DNA of 64,000 bases from Tepidiphilus succinatimandens (GTDB taxonomy: Bacteria; Pseudomonadota; Gammaproteobacteria; Burkholderiales; Rhodocyclaceae). Positions 16,301-23,576 of the stretch are shown in pieces. The first letter of the stretch is position 1, and the number at the start of each line of letters is the position of its first letter. The DNA is taken from positions 1-64,000 of the forward strand of contig NZ_SBIK01000002.1 of assembly GCF_006503695.1 (NCBI RefSeq), in the 5' to 3' direction. The notes beneath the pieces are model-generated. The model was not told where the DNA came from and ran no database searches. It was given only the letters and a program-made list of their open reading frames with translations. The position numbers were made by a program, and so were the translations under genes.

Positions 16301-18300
16301 TCGGCCGGAATGACCATTTCCAACGCTTTTGCGTTACCGGCGAAACGATCTCCCGCGAGCCGAGCCACGACCAGCTTGTGCCGGACGTTGCCGGAAAGAT
16401 AGGCATCTGCCGTCTCCCATTTCTCCGTTTCCGGGTCGAGGAAAACAGCGCCCATCTCTTCGAGTTCCTTCATGGCTTCGCCGCCCGGTTTCCCAAGCAG
16501 TTCGCCAATCCGTTCCTCGACGATTCGTCCGTGTTCTGCGACACAGACCAGAAGCGCATCCTGCGGCGTGTCGCACCGCTCGACGCGCTTGAATACTCCT
16601 ACCGTGCGCCGGTAGAAGATGTCCGCCTTCTCTGCGGTTTGACTTTCCTCGTCCCACCGCTCCAGCGAGAGCAACAGCGGCAGATCGGGATCGCCCTTGA
16701 ATGCCGCCTTGTTCACCTTCGCATGGATGAAGCCATGCTTGGCAACAAAAGCGTCATAGGACGCATTGAGCGCGACCCGGTACACATCGAGAACGGCATC
16801 GTCCTCGGTCTCGGTTTGCGCCCGGATGAGCTTTCTCGCAGCATCGCGGATTTCCACCATGCCAGCGATCCGCTCCAGGGTCTTCTGCGGGGCCTTGTAA
16901 AGCAGCGCCTCGGGCCAGGCCACCTCATACACCTTGCCGTCGATCACCCGGAAACCCGGACGATGCTGCTCGGTGAAGTCGAGACGCACGACATTGCCGC
17001 ATTCGACATCTTCCTCGTGGGAGGTGTAGATGCCCTGCGGCAGCATCTCGACGCGGCGGGCGAGTTCTTCGGCGAGGTTGTCGCCTTCGAACACGCAGCC
17101 GGTTGATTTGCCGTACCCGTTATCGGTGAGCTTGAGCTTGCCGATCACCCATTCCGGGTTTTCAGCGAACCACTGGTTGCACCGGATATAGTCGCGGCTG
17201 TAGTAGGACTTGAACCCACCGTAGATCGGCGAGCTTGGGTCCAAGTCAACCGCAGCCAGCCACCCTTTCCCCTTCACGGTTTTGCCGTTCAGGGGCTTTT
17301 GCAAAATTACCACGTCGGTCGTGACCTCGGTGTTGGCGATTTGCTTGAATGCCTTGTTCGGCAGCCGAATTGCGGCCACCAGATCGGCCTGTGATGCCAG
17401 ATACGCCCGCACGCGCTCATCTGCGGCATCCAGCGTGAAGCTGGACGTGATGAACACCACCAGCCCACCCGGTCGAACCGCTTCCAGCGCTTTGGCGAAG
17501 AAGTAGTTGTGGATCGAGTAGTTGGCATACGGGACGTTGCGCAGTTCGGCCACCTGATAGTTGCCGAATGGCACGTTGCTGATCGCCAGATCGAAGAACC
17601 CGGCTGGTACGTGCATCGCCTCGAAGCCCATGTTGTAGACATGGACGCCGAAAGGCTCATAGAGCGCCTTCGTGATCCCGGCTGACAGCGCATCAAGCTC
17701 GATGGCCGTCACCTTGCTGCTGCGAGCAAGATGCTCAGGCATCGCGCCGACGAAGTAACCCACGCCGGCGGCAGGCTCCAGGACGCGACCGCCCTTGAAG
17801 CCAAGGCGTTCCACCATCCGCCACATCGCCTCGATGACTTCCAGCGAGGTGTAGTAGGCATTGGGCGTGCTGGCCTCGGCGGAGCGATGCTCGTCCGCGG
17901 ACAGCAAGGCCTTAAGGCGCTCGGCGCGAGCAACCCAGTTTGGATCGCTTTGCTCCAGGTTGAACGCCTGGGGTAGACCGCCCCAACCAGTGTACCGGTT
18001 GAGAACAGTCCGCTCCTCGACGGTCGGTTGCCGGTCTTCGGACTCCAGCTTGCGCAGAAGTTCGACGGCGGCGATGTTGGCCTCGTACTTTGTCACGTCG
18101 CCGGTCAGACCGGCAAAGACAGACGCATTGATGCGAGGCCAGGTTGGCTTGGTGGTCGTGTCGTTGCTTACGACCTCCTTCTCTTGGTGGGTAATTTCCA
18201 CCTCGCGCTGGCCGATGACCCCAAGAACTTCGATGGGATCTTCGTTTGGCGCAAATCCTGGCAGCCAAAGGCATGCCTCGGCGATCTTCTTCAGTCTCAT
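13390..18300 (-). CDS. Giant N6-adenine methylase / SNF2-type helicase fusion
   Basis: The start at 18300 (MRLKKIAEAC) behind GGAGAC gives 1636 residues. An adenine methyltransferase domain holds VLEPAAGVGYFVG (near residue 165) and the catalytic-type SNVPFGNY (near 232). A superfamily 2 helicase follows: LAHVVGAGKT (near 850), FVDEAHLFKNL (near 1010), FATGTPVSNSM and QREGRIIRQG (near 1340). The C-terminus is charged and helical. Such fusions occur on conjugative elements and phages; DarB of phage P1 is comparable and protects against restriction. The gene carries a full structured leader and its own terminator. Confidence 0.85.
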   Translation of the reverse strand: MRLKKIAEACLWLPGFAPNEDPIEVLGVIGQREVEITHQEKEVVSNDTTTKPTWPRINASVFAGLTGDVTKYEANIAAVELLRKLESEDRQPTVEERTVLNRYTGWGGLPQAFNLEQSDPNWVARAERLKALLSADEHRSAEASTPNAYYTSLEVIEAMWRMVERLGFKGGRVLEPAAGVGYFVGAMPEHLARSSKVTAIELDALSAGITKALYEPFGVHVYNMGFEAMHVPAGFFDLAISNVPFGNYQVAELRNVPYANYSIHNYFFAKALEAVRPGGLVVFITSSFTLDAADERVRAYLASQADLVAAIRLPNKAFKQIANTEVTTDVVILQKPLNGKTVKGKGWLAAVDLDPSSPIYGGFKSYYSRDYIRCNQWFAENPEWVIGKLKLTDNGYGKSTGCVFEGDNLAEELARRVEMLPQGIYTSHEEDVECGNVVRLDFTEQHRPGFRVIDGKVYEVAWPEALLYKAPQKTLERIAGMVEIRDAARKLIRAQTETEDDAVLDVYRVALNASYDAFVAKHGFIHAKVNKAAFKGDPDLPLLLSLERWDEESQTAEKADIFYRRTVGVFKRVERCDTPQDALLVCVAEHGRIVEERIGELLGKPGGEAMKELEEMGAVFLDPETEKWETADAYLSGNVRHKLVVARLAGDRFAGNAKALEMVIPADLTPSEIGARLGSTWIPASDYEAFINEILETTDTRISFSAKAGAWNVEPDYRTKWCVAATQTYGTNRVNAITLFEQALNQTVPTVYDRDPIKDKQVVNQKETIAAREKQQLLKDKFQEWLWADEARAQRLVRLYNDQFNSVIPRRFDGKHMVLPGFSRVYRLHDHQLDAIWRIAASGNNTLLAHVVGAGKTLTMICAGMELRRLGKAAKPLYVVPNHMLEQFAAEFLRAYPGANILMASKDDLQGDKRRALLSRIATGDWDGVLITHASFERIKMSDEFMKQYIEDEIAVIEDAIRAEKQDRGNRIVKELARALKTWEARLAKLSAKDKKDDLLNFEDLGVDWLFVDEAHLFKNLWRFTKMTRVAGLPNSNSERAFDMFVKTRYIMGKQGGQTGVVFATGTPVSNSMAEMWTMQRYLQPKTLEAQQVEMFDAWAANFGESVTALELSPDGSGYRMQTRFARFVNLPELMSMFREVADIRTAEMIKLPVPKARKETVTAQPTEDLKAFVQTLVARAEKIRNGEVLPSEDNMLAVTNDGRKAALDMRLIDVFSSDCEGSKVNLCAQKVHEIWVETAAFRGTQIVFCDLSTPQACNWFNVYHDLRKKLVEMGVPGHEIAFIHDHESDSAKEELFKAVREGRVRVLMGSTSKMGVGTNVQTRLVALHHLDAPWRPADVEQREGRIIRQGNLNEEVRIYRYVTEGSFDAYIWQTLETKARFIAQVMQGDTQMRSAEDVELAALSYAEVKALASGNPLVLEKAGVDTELAKLTLLKSQWEQQQWRNKHELAVLPSRIETIQKRIAAIEADIKTRQDVSGNRFVIEIDGKRYQDRAEAGKAIMIAAHGVRVGEERIIGRLAGFGIGVEGSTLREFGKSMFIRGGIDYEVGKAETPTGFVMVLEHTLRRMEEVLEAEREYLARTEKRMADIQAEVAKPFDKAERLAWLRQRQQEIDTQLGILEGDNQAVDEAETSESV

Positions 18301-18536
18301 TTTGTCTCCGGAAACAAAAAGCCCCCGGAGACACCTCGCCCCTTGCGGGACGAAAGCATCCCGCAGGGGCGGTTTGAAAATCCCATCGCGGCGTCCCGCG
18401 ATGAGCACTAAGCGCTGTTTGTTTCTAGTCGCCAGCTACGACCATCACCCTTTCGGTTACCCGAGAGGAAGAATCCTGCTTTCCGCAACCGACGCAAGGC
18501 ATCGGCTCCGGAAAGCCCCGCGCTCAAGGCGCGGGG
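18301..18536 (-). promoter_or_regulatory. Structured leader, full form (methylase-helicase)
   Basis: In transcript order: a GC hairpin with CGCGGGGCTTT (terminator-like, 18516-18536), a GCTTTCC/GGAAAGC stem, a CGGGTAACCG hairpin, then the stem GTCG/CGAC around the invariant UAGCUGG loop (18432-18438) with ACAAACAGC after it. The compound hairpin CGCCCCTGCGGG/CCCGCAAGGGGCG and the pair GTCTCC/GGAGAC over the ribosome binding site follow. It belongs to a family of at least 14 copies. Confidence 0.75.
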
Positions 18537-18552
18537 TGTTGATAATTCAGTC

Positions 18553-18942
18553 TCAATACCTCAAAGAAGCCTCAAGTGCTGCGACCTGCGCAGCCTTGAG
18601 GGAGCCGAAGGTCTCAGGCTGAGTTTCGGTCATCTGTAAAACCCAGCAATTGCCGGATCTCCACAGATGTCCGGCGGTCATGCCGGACTTCCCGCGCACC
18701 AAATAACTTCCATTGGTGCGTTTCACGATTGCTCGCTGCCCGTTGATCTCAATCCATCTGGAAAGATGCCTCCAGACAAGATCCGAGACGACACGAGCAT
18801 CGCTGTCCGAGACGATGGCGTGACGGTAGCTGGCCCCTCCCCGATAGAACGGCTGCTCAAGAGAGCGAATCGTCCAGCCGGAAAGGAGCTTTTTCACGGC
18901 ATCATCAAGCCCTGTTGACTTTGCTTCCATCAGGGAAATCAT
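18553..18942 (-). CDS. Hypothetical protein
   Basis: The ATG at 18942 lies behind GGGGAGG and gives 129 residues. I see no known motif; the protein has SRWIEINGQRAIVKR in the middle and a helical alanine-rich C-terminus. It overlaps the gene before it by 38 nt and ends just before the leader of the methylase-helicase gene. It is the third gene of a small operon starting at 19664. Confidence 0.55.
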   Translation of the reverse strand: MISLMEAKSTGLDDAVKKLLSGWTIRSLEQPFYRGGASYRHAIVSDSDARVVSDLVWRHLSRWIEINGQRAIVKRTNGSYLVRGKSGMTAGHLWRSGNCWVLQMTETQPETFGSLKAAQVAALEASLRY

Positions 18943-19180
18943 CGAAAACCTCCCCATCGAAGATCAAGCTTTTCAACTGGGCGAGCTTTTCCGATGGCAA
19001 GTGCGGCTCCATCATCTTCATCCCAGCCTCGATGGGGCCGACCGCACAGCAGCCTATATTGGGCGGATCTCCATAATGCAGGCTATTACCGCCTGTCTTG
19101 GTAAGGCGATCCGGCAGAGGCAAGGGACTGCCGCCAAAATCGATATAGCGCACGCAATCCTGCCAAGTCTCCTTTGACAT
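18905..19180 (-). CDS. Hypothetical protein
   Basis: The frame from the ATG at 19180 gives 91 residues with CVRYIDFGGSPLPLPDRLTK and a C-terminal SEKLAQLKSLIFDGEVFDDF. No family is recognised. The start lies inside the 3' end of the preceding gene, so translation is probably coupled; the exact start is uncertain because the ribosome binding site is weak. Confidence 0.5.
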   Translation of the reverse strand: MSKETWQDCVRYIDFGGSPLPLPDRLTKTGGNSLHYGDPPNIGCCAVGPIEAGMKMMEPHLPSEKLAQLKSLIFDGEVFDDFPDGSKVNRA

Positions 19181-19664
19181 CTTCGAGCAGTTTTCTGGCA
19201 TCTGCCAGTTCTGCGTCGATGTCAAATTCACCCGCCTCACGCATCTCCGCTTCGGCAAGACTAACGAGGTCTTCCAGCGCCTTCACAAGCGCCTGGTTGC
19301 GCTCGATCAGCTTGGCCGTGATGTCCTTCTTCGCCTGGCACTCGAGAGCCTCCGTCGGGATGCCCTTGCAGGCATTGACACAGGCCACGATGCGGCGAGC
19401 GTCCCACTCATCATGGATGAACTCGGCGATCGGGCGACCGGAGCCATCGACGATGTGTCGTCCGCGATACGGCGCCACCAGGGGTTCACCGGTTTCCTCG
19501 TTGTGGGTTGGCCGCAGGGTATCCCCATCGAGCCACATCCCATCTGGAATGACTCGCCAGGGAAGCCCTGCATCGTGGATCATGTGATTGACGATCCTTT
19601 TGTTTTCTGCCCGCAGCAAGGCATCGGCAACCCAATTTTGGCTGCCGTCGTTGCCGTATTTCAT
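19086..19664 (-). CDS. Hypothetical phage/plasmid-type protein
   Basis: The ATG at 19664 (MKYGNDGSQN) behind GGAGGAA gives 192 residues. It contains RRIVACVNACKGIPTEALE, a phrase often seen in small phage and ICE proteins of unknown function, followed by a coiled coil of about 60 residues. A short-form structured leader precedes it and it heads a three-gene operon. Confidence 0.6.
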   Translation of the reverse strand: MKYGNDGSQNWVADALLRAENKRIVNHMIHDAGLPWRVIPDGMWLDGDTLRPTHNEETGEPLVAPYRGRHIVDGSGRPIAEFIHDEWDARRIVACVNACKGIPTEALECQAKKDITAKLIERNQALVKALEDLVSLAEAEMREAGEFDIDAELADARKLLEDVKGDLAGLRALYRFWRQSLASAGSPYQDRR

Positions 19665-19725
19665 GTGGTTCCTCCAAAAGGTAATGGAGCCACCACCCCA
19701 ACCGGGGTGATGGCCCCGGTTGGGG
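19665..19725 (-). promoter_or_regulatory. Structured leader, short form
   Basis: A perfect hairpin CCCCAACCGGGG/CCCCGGTTGGGG (19696-19725) is followed by GTGGCTCC, which can pair with GGA and CCAC around the ribosome binding site just before the ATG at 19664. The upstream pseudoknot part is absent. Confidence 0.65.
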
Positions 19726-19744
19726 AATCCGCCAGTTGGCGGGG

Positions 19745-19903
19745 TTAAACGAACAGACCCCAGATGCCTTTGTCGGCATCCAATGGGGCAACTGTCCAAG
19801 ATTTCAGCCCTTGCGTGCGCTCAAGCTCTTTACCGAGTCGCATGCAATGAGCTTTGGTGCCTTTCGCCCAGAGGTACCGGCCGAGGTTTTCGACATGGAC
19901 CAT
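19745..19903 (-). CDS. Small protein, 52 residues, coupled to radC
   Basis: The ATG overlaps the radC-like stop (TGATG) and GGGAGG precedes it, so translation is probably coupled. The product begins MVHVENLGRYLWAKGTKAHC and ends KGIWGLFV. No family is recognised. Its coupling and good ribosome binding site argue for a real gene. Confidence 0.6.
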   Translation of the reverse strand: MVHVENLGRYLWAKGTKAHCMRLGKELERTQGLKSWTVAPLDADKGIWGLFV

Positions 19904-20499
19904 CACAGCCTCCCTGTTGCCGCGAATGAGGTAGCCTGAGTTCCAGCGACAACGAAATGATCCAGCACTCTGACATCCACCAAAGCAAGAGCAGACTTGA
20001 GAGTGTTCGTCATCACCTCATCGGCTCTCGATGGTTCCAGCGATCCAGATGGGTGGTTGTGAGCGAAGATCACTGCCGCTGCGTTGACGGCAAGGGCCTT
20101 CTTGACCACCTCGCGCGGATAGACGCTGGCTTGATTGACCGTGCCGCGAAAAAGCTCGCCCGCTTCGATGAGCCGGTTTTGTGAATCGAGCCACAAGCAC
20201 CAGAACGACTCATGTTCCAGGTGCCCGATCTTCGAGCACAGAAACGTCTTGGTTGTTTCCGGCGAGGAGAAGCACAGGTCTTCTTCCTGCATCCGTTCCT
20301 GGATGCAGCGGACAAAAAGCTCCTTCGCCGCAGCCAGGGCAGGATGAACTGTGTAGGGTGCCACGCTCTCGCACAATTGCGGCTGGCGAGGCCTGGTAAA
20401 ACCGAATAGCTCCGCCAGCGGCTTGGCCGCAAGCAGTTTGGCTGTTTCCCGACCCACCAGCGTCGCCAGTAGGTCGGTGTTAGACATTATTTGATTCAT
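19903..20499 (-). CDS. radC: RadC-like JAB/MPN-domain protein
   Basis: The ATG at 20499 behind AAGGAGG gives 198 residues. The JAB1/MPN metal site is complete: VIFAHNHPSGSLEPSRAD holds the HxH and Asp ligands, with RGTVNQASVYPREVVKKAL before it. RadC-type proteins on plasmids and phages are common but their activity is unsettled; anti-restriction and recombination roles have been proposed. A full structured leader precedes it. Confidence 0.85.
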   Translation of the reverse strand: MNQIMSNTDLLATLVGRETAKLLAAKPLAELFGFTRPRQPQLCESVAPYTVHPALAAAKELFVRCIQERMQEEDLCFSSPETTKTFLCSKIGHLEHESFWCLWLDSQNRLIEAGELFRGTVNQASVYPREVVKKALAVNAAAVIFAHNHPSGSLEPSRADEVMTNTLKSALALVDVRVLDHFVVAGTQATSFAATGRL

Positions 20500-20705
20500 G
20501 GTACCTCCTTGAACAAAAAAAAGGGGCACCACCTCCCTCGCCGGGACGTGATGCCCCGACGGGGTTGATAAATGCGATCAGGGACGATCTGATCGCCTTT
20601 GAGTGCTGTTTGTTTTGCCTCCCCAGCTAGGAGGATCAAGCCGTTGGCGTAGCCAGCGACAGGAATTCCGCTTTGCTCAGCACACCTAAATGCGTTCAGC
20701 AAAGC
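20500..20705 (-). promoter_or_regulatory. Structured leader, full form (radC)
   Basis: In transcript order: GCTTTGCT/AGCAAAGC stem (20698-20705 with 20670-20677), a CTGGCTACGCCA hairpin, CCTCC/GGAGG stem around the invariant loop (20623-20629), AACAAACAGC, a GCGATCAG/CTGATCGC hairpin, the CCCC/GGGG compound hairpin, and GGTGCC which pairs with GGTACC over the start. The 80 bp further upstream (20706-20785) show nothing else. Confidence 0.8.
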
Positions 20706-20785
20706 ATACCAAGAAATCTCGGTCTTGTGTCGCGGGAAACATGCCGGGAGCGGCTCCCTTGCGGGCAGCCACTCCCAAGCACAAA

Positions 20786-21454
20786 TCAGAAGAGCGCCAA
20801 CTGTGCCCCAGGCGTTGGGACACCAGGGTATGCGGTTAGCTCCTCTAATGGTGACAAGATTACGTCTTTGGCTATGGGAAGCTCACGGATCTGCCCATTG
20901 CTTTTCCACAGCAGGACGGCGTGATCGTTGCCAAGGGTTTTGTGGTCGCAATACACGGCCACCGGGTGACCGCGCAGCGAGAACCACTTCGGCTCTTTGC
21001 CCGCAAACCACAACGCTCGCCAACCAGACCTACGGTGGCGTGCATCGTAGTCCTTCGCTTCGGCAAGCGGTAGCGGGCGCGTGCCAGGCAGATCCAAGAC
21101 GAAACGGACCACCTGCGCGCATACCATCGTCTTGCCATTTACCGCCACGATCAATCCCGTCTTGTCGCCACGTTTGCGGCGACCGGATTGGATCGCTTTC
21201 TCGTCATGGTACACCAGAGTCGTTTCCCCGGCGTACAGCGACGGCGGAACGAGCCTGTACGCTTCGACATGCGGTGGCACGGCACCTCCGTACGGTCCCG
21301 TAATGGTTGCAAAGACCGTGTAAAGGAATCCGCCGTATTCGGCCACCCGGACAGGAACTGGTTTGTTTCCCTTGTGTCCGATCGCAAGATGGCAGGAGTT
21401 GGCAGCGGCCAACGCCTCCCAGCGCTCAGCTTGAACCCTGATGCCGTCCATCAT
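20786..21454 (-). CDS. Hypothetical protein
   Basis: The start ATGATGG overlaps the stop of the gene before it. The 222-residue product has no motif I can name; a segment GFLYTVFATITGPYGGAVPP and a C-terminal LPIAKDVILSPLEEL look well ordered. It is the last gene of the ArdC operon, which hints at a role in establishment or anti-restriction. Confidence 0.55.
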   Translation of the reverse strand: MMDGIRVQAERWEALAAANSCHLAIGHKGNKPVPVRVAEYGGFLYTVFATITGPYGGAVPPHVEAYRLVPPSLYAGETTLVYHDEKAIQSGRRKRGDKTGLIVAVNGKTMVCAQVVRFVLDLPGTRPLPLAEAKDYDARHRRSGWRALWFAGKEPKWFSLRGHPVAVYCDHKTLGNDHAVLLWKSNGQIRELPIAKDVILSPLEELTAYPGVPTPGAQLALF

Positions 21455-21915
21455 TGCCCCCTTTCAGAGCCCACCGTCGCCTTGTCAACAGCCCTTTGTG
21501 CTTTATCCAAGGCGGCTCTGATTGCGCCGTCCTCGTCGTCGAAGAGCGGCTGCATTTGAGCGATTTGCTCAATGCAGTCTTGTAACGCCTCGAGCAGATC
21601 CGGCGCCGCGGCGATGAGACGCGCATTGGCCTCACCCATCGGGGACGGGCTGCACACGACATACCCGTCTTCGTCGATGATGGCACGGTAGCCTAAGTTT
21701 GCACCCGGAACGTTGTCATCGATGAACCATACCGAATTTACGTTCCGCGCCTCAGGTTGATGATCCCACCGACAGGCATTGTAAGCAGCAACGATGCGCC
21801 GCTTGATTTCTTCCTGCTCGGAAGGACTTCCCGGCCACATCATCTCACAGACCTTTCTTCCTTCTTGGTCCGTGATAAAACGGCCACTGGGGACAAGTTT
21901 GATGCGATCACTCAT
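21451..21915 (-). CDS. Hypothetical protein
   Basis: The ATG at 21915 overlaps the ardC end by 8 nt and gives 154 residues. The sequence ANARLIAAAPDLLEALQDC is a common phrase of small phage-type proteins of unknown function. Its C-terminus is acidic and helical. It is co-transcribed with ardC. Confidence 0.65.
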   Translation of the reverse strand: MSDRIKLVPSGRFITDQEGRKVCEMMWPGSPSEQEEIKRRIVAAYNACRWDHQPEARNVNSVWFIDDNVPGANLGYRAIIDEDGYVVCSPSPMGEANARLIAAAPDLLEALQDCIEQIAQMQPLFDDEDGAIRAALDKAQRAVDKATVGSERGQ

Positions 21916-22756
21916 TGCCCACCTCCCCCTCTTTCGAGGCATTGGTGCCGGCCTTGAGGATCTTGTCCGCCGCAGAGAACACCCTGGCCGCGCTCTTCTT
22001 GGCGAACTCTTCGGCTTTTGCCGACGAGCCCAGCCATGCCTGGACGTAGCCTCGGGCTTCTTCGAGACCGGGCAATCCCAGGGTTGCGCAGCAGAGGAAA
22101 GCCACGGACTCCGCCTCCGCTTCCTCAATGGCGGTGTCGACGACGCCATCGTCGATGAAAGCAGACTCTGCCTGCTTGCTGTGCAGCAAGCAGTGCGCCA
22201 GTTCGTGGAAGGTGGTCTTCCACGGCAGCGCCGCCAGCGGGTTGATGGCAATCTCGCCTTTGTTTGGCCGAGCAAGACCTTGGCAATTGCCGTCGACATG
22301 GTCGAACGGCACTTCGGTGATTCCAAGGTTTTCCAGGGCCATCCTCCGATCCCACTCCGGGGTTTCCGGAGTAGACACGGTGCCGGGGTTTTCCGGATCG
22401 GTCGGCTCGGTCTGTGCAAGGGCGAACCAGTTGTTCTTCATGACAAAGAACAGCTTGGTTGCTTCTTCTTCTGTGCCATCATCCTTTCGGATGAGCTCTT
22501 TTTTTACAATCGGCATCCAAAGGGCGATGGCTTTTTCGCCCTTCTTAACCTTTCGTCCTAACTTCTTCCAGCCGTTGAAGCTAGAGATGGGTCCGATGGG
22601 AATACCCCGCAGCGTCATCTCAAACATCGCCAAAGCCTGGTTCCCCAGACTGTAACGATGGAAGAGGTTGTAATACTCACGGAGCTTCCCAGGTTCGATA
22701 AGGATGGACTGAAACAGCTCCCCCCAATCTGGGCGTTCACGCTTTTGTTGTGGCAT
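21908..22756 (-). CDS. ardC: ArdC-family anti-restriction protein
   Basis: The 282-residue product has the ArdC layout: an N-terminal ssDNA-binding domain (YSLGNQALAMFEMTLRGIPI, then FNGWKKLGRKVKKGEKAI) and a C-terminal metallopeptidase-like domain with TTFHELAHCLLH (HExxH) and EEAEAESVAFL. ArdC proteins protect incoming single-stranded plasmid DNA from restriction. A short-form leader controls the gene, and two small genes follow in the operon. Confidence 0.9.
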   Translation of the reverse strand: MPQQKRERPDWGELFQSILIEPGKLREYYNLFHRYSLGNQALAMFEMTLRGIPIGPISSFNGWKKLGRKVKKGEKAIALWMPIVKKELIRKDDGTEEEATKLFFVMKNNWFALAQTEPTDPENPGTVSTPETPEWDRRMALENLGITEVPFDHVDGNCQGLARPNKGEIAINPLAALPWKTTFHELAHCLLHSKQAESAFIDDGVVDTAIEEAEAESVAFLCCATLGLPGLEEARGYVQAWLGSSAKAEEFAKKSAARVFSAADKILKAGTNASKEGEVGNE

Positions 22757-22830
22757 GGTGGTCTCCTTGAAACAAAAGGCGGAGACACCATGCCCCTAGG
22801 GGGGGACAGAGGGTGTCCCCGCCTGGGGTT
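22757..22830 (-). promoter_or_regulatory. Structured leader, short form (ardC)
   Basis: The compound hairpin CCCCAGGCGGGGACA/TGTCCCC...CCTAGGGG is followed by GGTGTCTCC, which pairs with GGAGACCACC directly before the ATG. The 9-bp complement covers the whole ribosome binding site. Confidence 0.75.
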
Positions 22831-22858
22831 TGAAAAACAACCGTGCTATACTGGCCGC

Positions 22859-23212
22859 ATGAACGAGTCACGCAAACCACCCTTCACGGTCATCAATGGC
22901 GGCAAGGAAGAACTGGAGCGCAAAAAATATCTCCTGTTCAACCAGCCGTGGGTTTTCGATCACGACGAGTTTGATCGGCTCTGCGAGCTTTTCAAGCTGT
23001 CGCGATCAGAAGCGTTTGACTTGGGCCTGATGCGAATCAGGCATAAAGCCAAAACCAGTTATGAGGCCGCCGCCGTGCTTGCCGTCATGGAAGGAAGCGG
23101 TAACGCTTCCGATATTCTGGCAAGAGGACGACGCAAGAATTTCAGACTCGAAACTTCCGAGCTACCAACTCTTCCTCGATCATTCGCACCAAGCGACGCA
23201 AGTCCCGTTTGA
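22859..23212 (+). CDS. Hypothetical protein, probably leaderless
   Basis: The 117-residue product has DEFDRLCELFKLSRSEAFDL, which looks like a helix-turn-helix or RHH-like unit, followed by KAKTSYEAAAVLAVMEGSGN. No family is certain. A -10-like TATACT ends six bases before the ATG, so the message may begin at the start codon. It diverges from ardC and overlaps the next minus-strand gene by 71 bp at the 3' ends. Confidence 0.55.
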   Translation: MNESRKPPFTVINGGKEELERKKYLLFNQPWVFDHDEFDRLCELFKLSRSEAFDLGLMRIRHKAKTSYEAAAVLAVMEGSGNASDILARGRRKNFRLETSELPTLPRSFAPSDASPV

Positions 23213-23333
23213 GTTCCTCGTCACTCAGACGAGCTTCCATGTTGAGCGCATCATCACGACGAGCAAGAAGCTCACGGTCCGATGCCTGCTCAAGCCGCCT
23301 GTAAAAGGCGGCCATGTCGAATAAGATGCCCAT
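23142..23333 (-). CDS. Small coiled-coil protein
   Basis: The 63-residue product is charged and helical (MGILFDMAAFYRRLEQASDR, then LSDEELKRDLRRLVRMIEEE). Function unknown. It carries a complete structured leader, the best evidence that it is a real gene. Confidence 0.6.
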   Translation of the reverse strand: MGILFDMAAFYRRLEQASDRELLARRDDALNMEARLSDEELKRDLRRLVRMIEEELVARKFRV

Positions 23334-23568
23334 TTGATTCTCCTTTCGATGAATCGCCTGGGCGCATGCGTCCCCTCACCGGGAACGAGCGTCCCCGGCG
23401 GGGTTGATGGATGGCGCCCAGTTCTCCGAGCGCCTGCTTGAGTGCTGTTTCGCTCATTGAGCGCGGCCAGCTACCGCTTATCCCTGCGTCCATTACGGAA
23501 CCCAGAGGATTTTCAAAGACGCGCATCGCGCCTCTTTGAAAATCCCCCGCGCCTCGCGGCGCAGGGGG
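23334..23568 (-). promoter_or_regulatory. Structured leader, full form (23333 gene)
   Basis: The first hairpin (CCCCCTGCGCC/GGCGCGGGGG, 23544-23568) can also terminate nrdJ. Next come GATTTTCAAAGA/TCTTTGAAAATC, a GCGG/CCGC stem around the UAGCUGG loop (23467-23473), AAACAGC, a GGCGC/GCGCC hairpin, CCCCGCCGGGGA/TCCCGGTGAGGGG, and GATTC/GAATC with the ribosome binding site in the loop. Confidence 0.75.
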
Positions 23569-23576
23569 AACACGGA

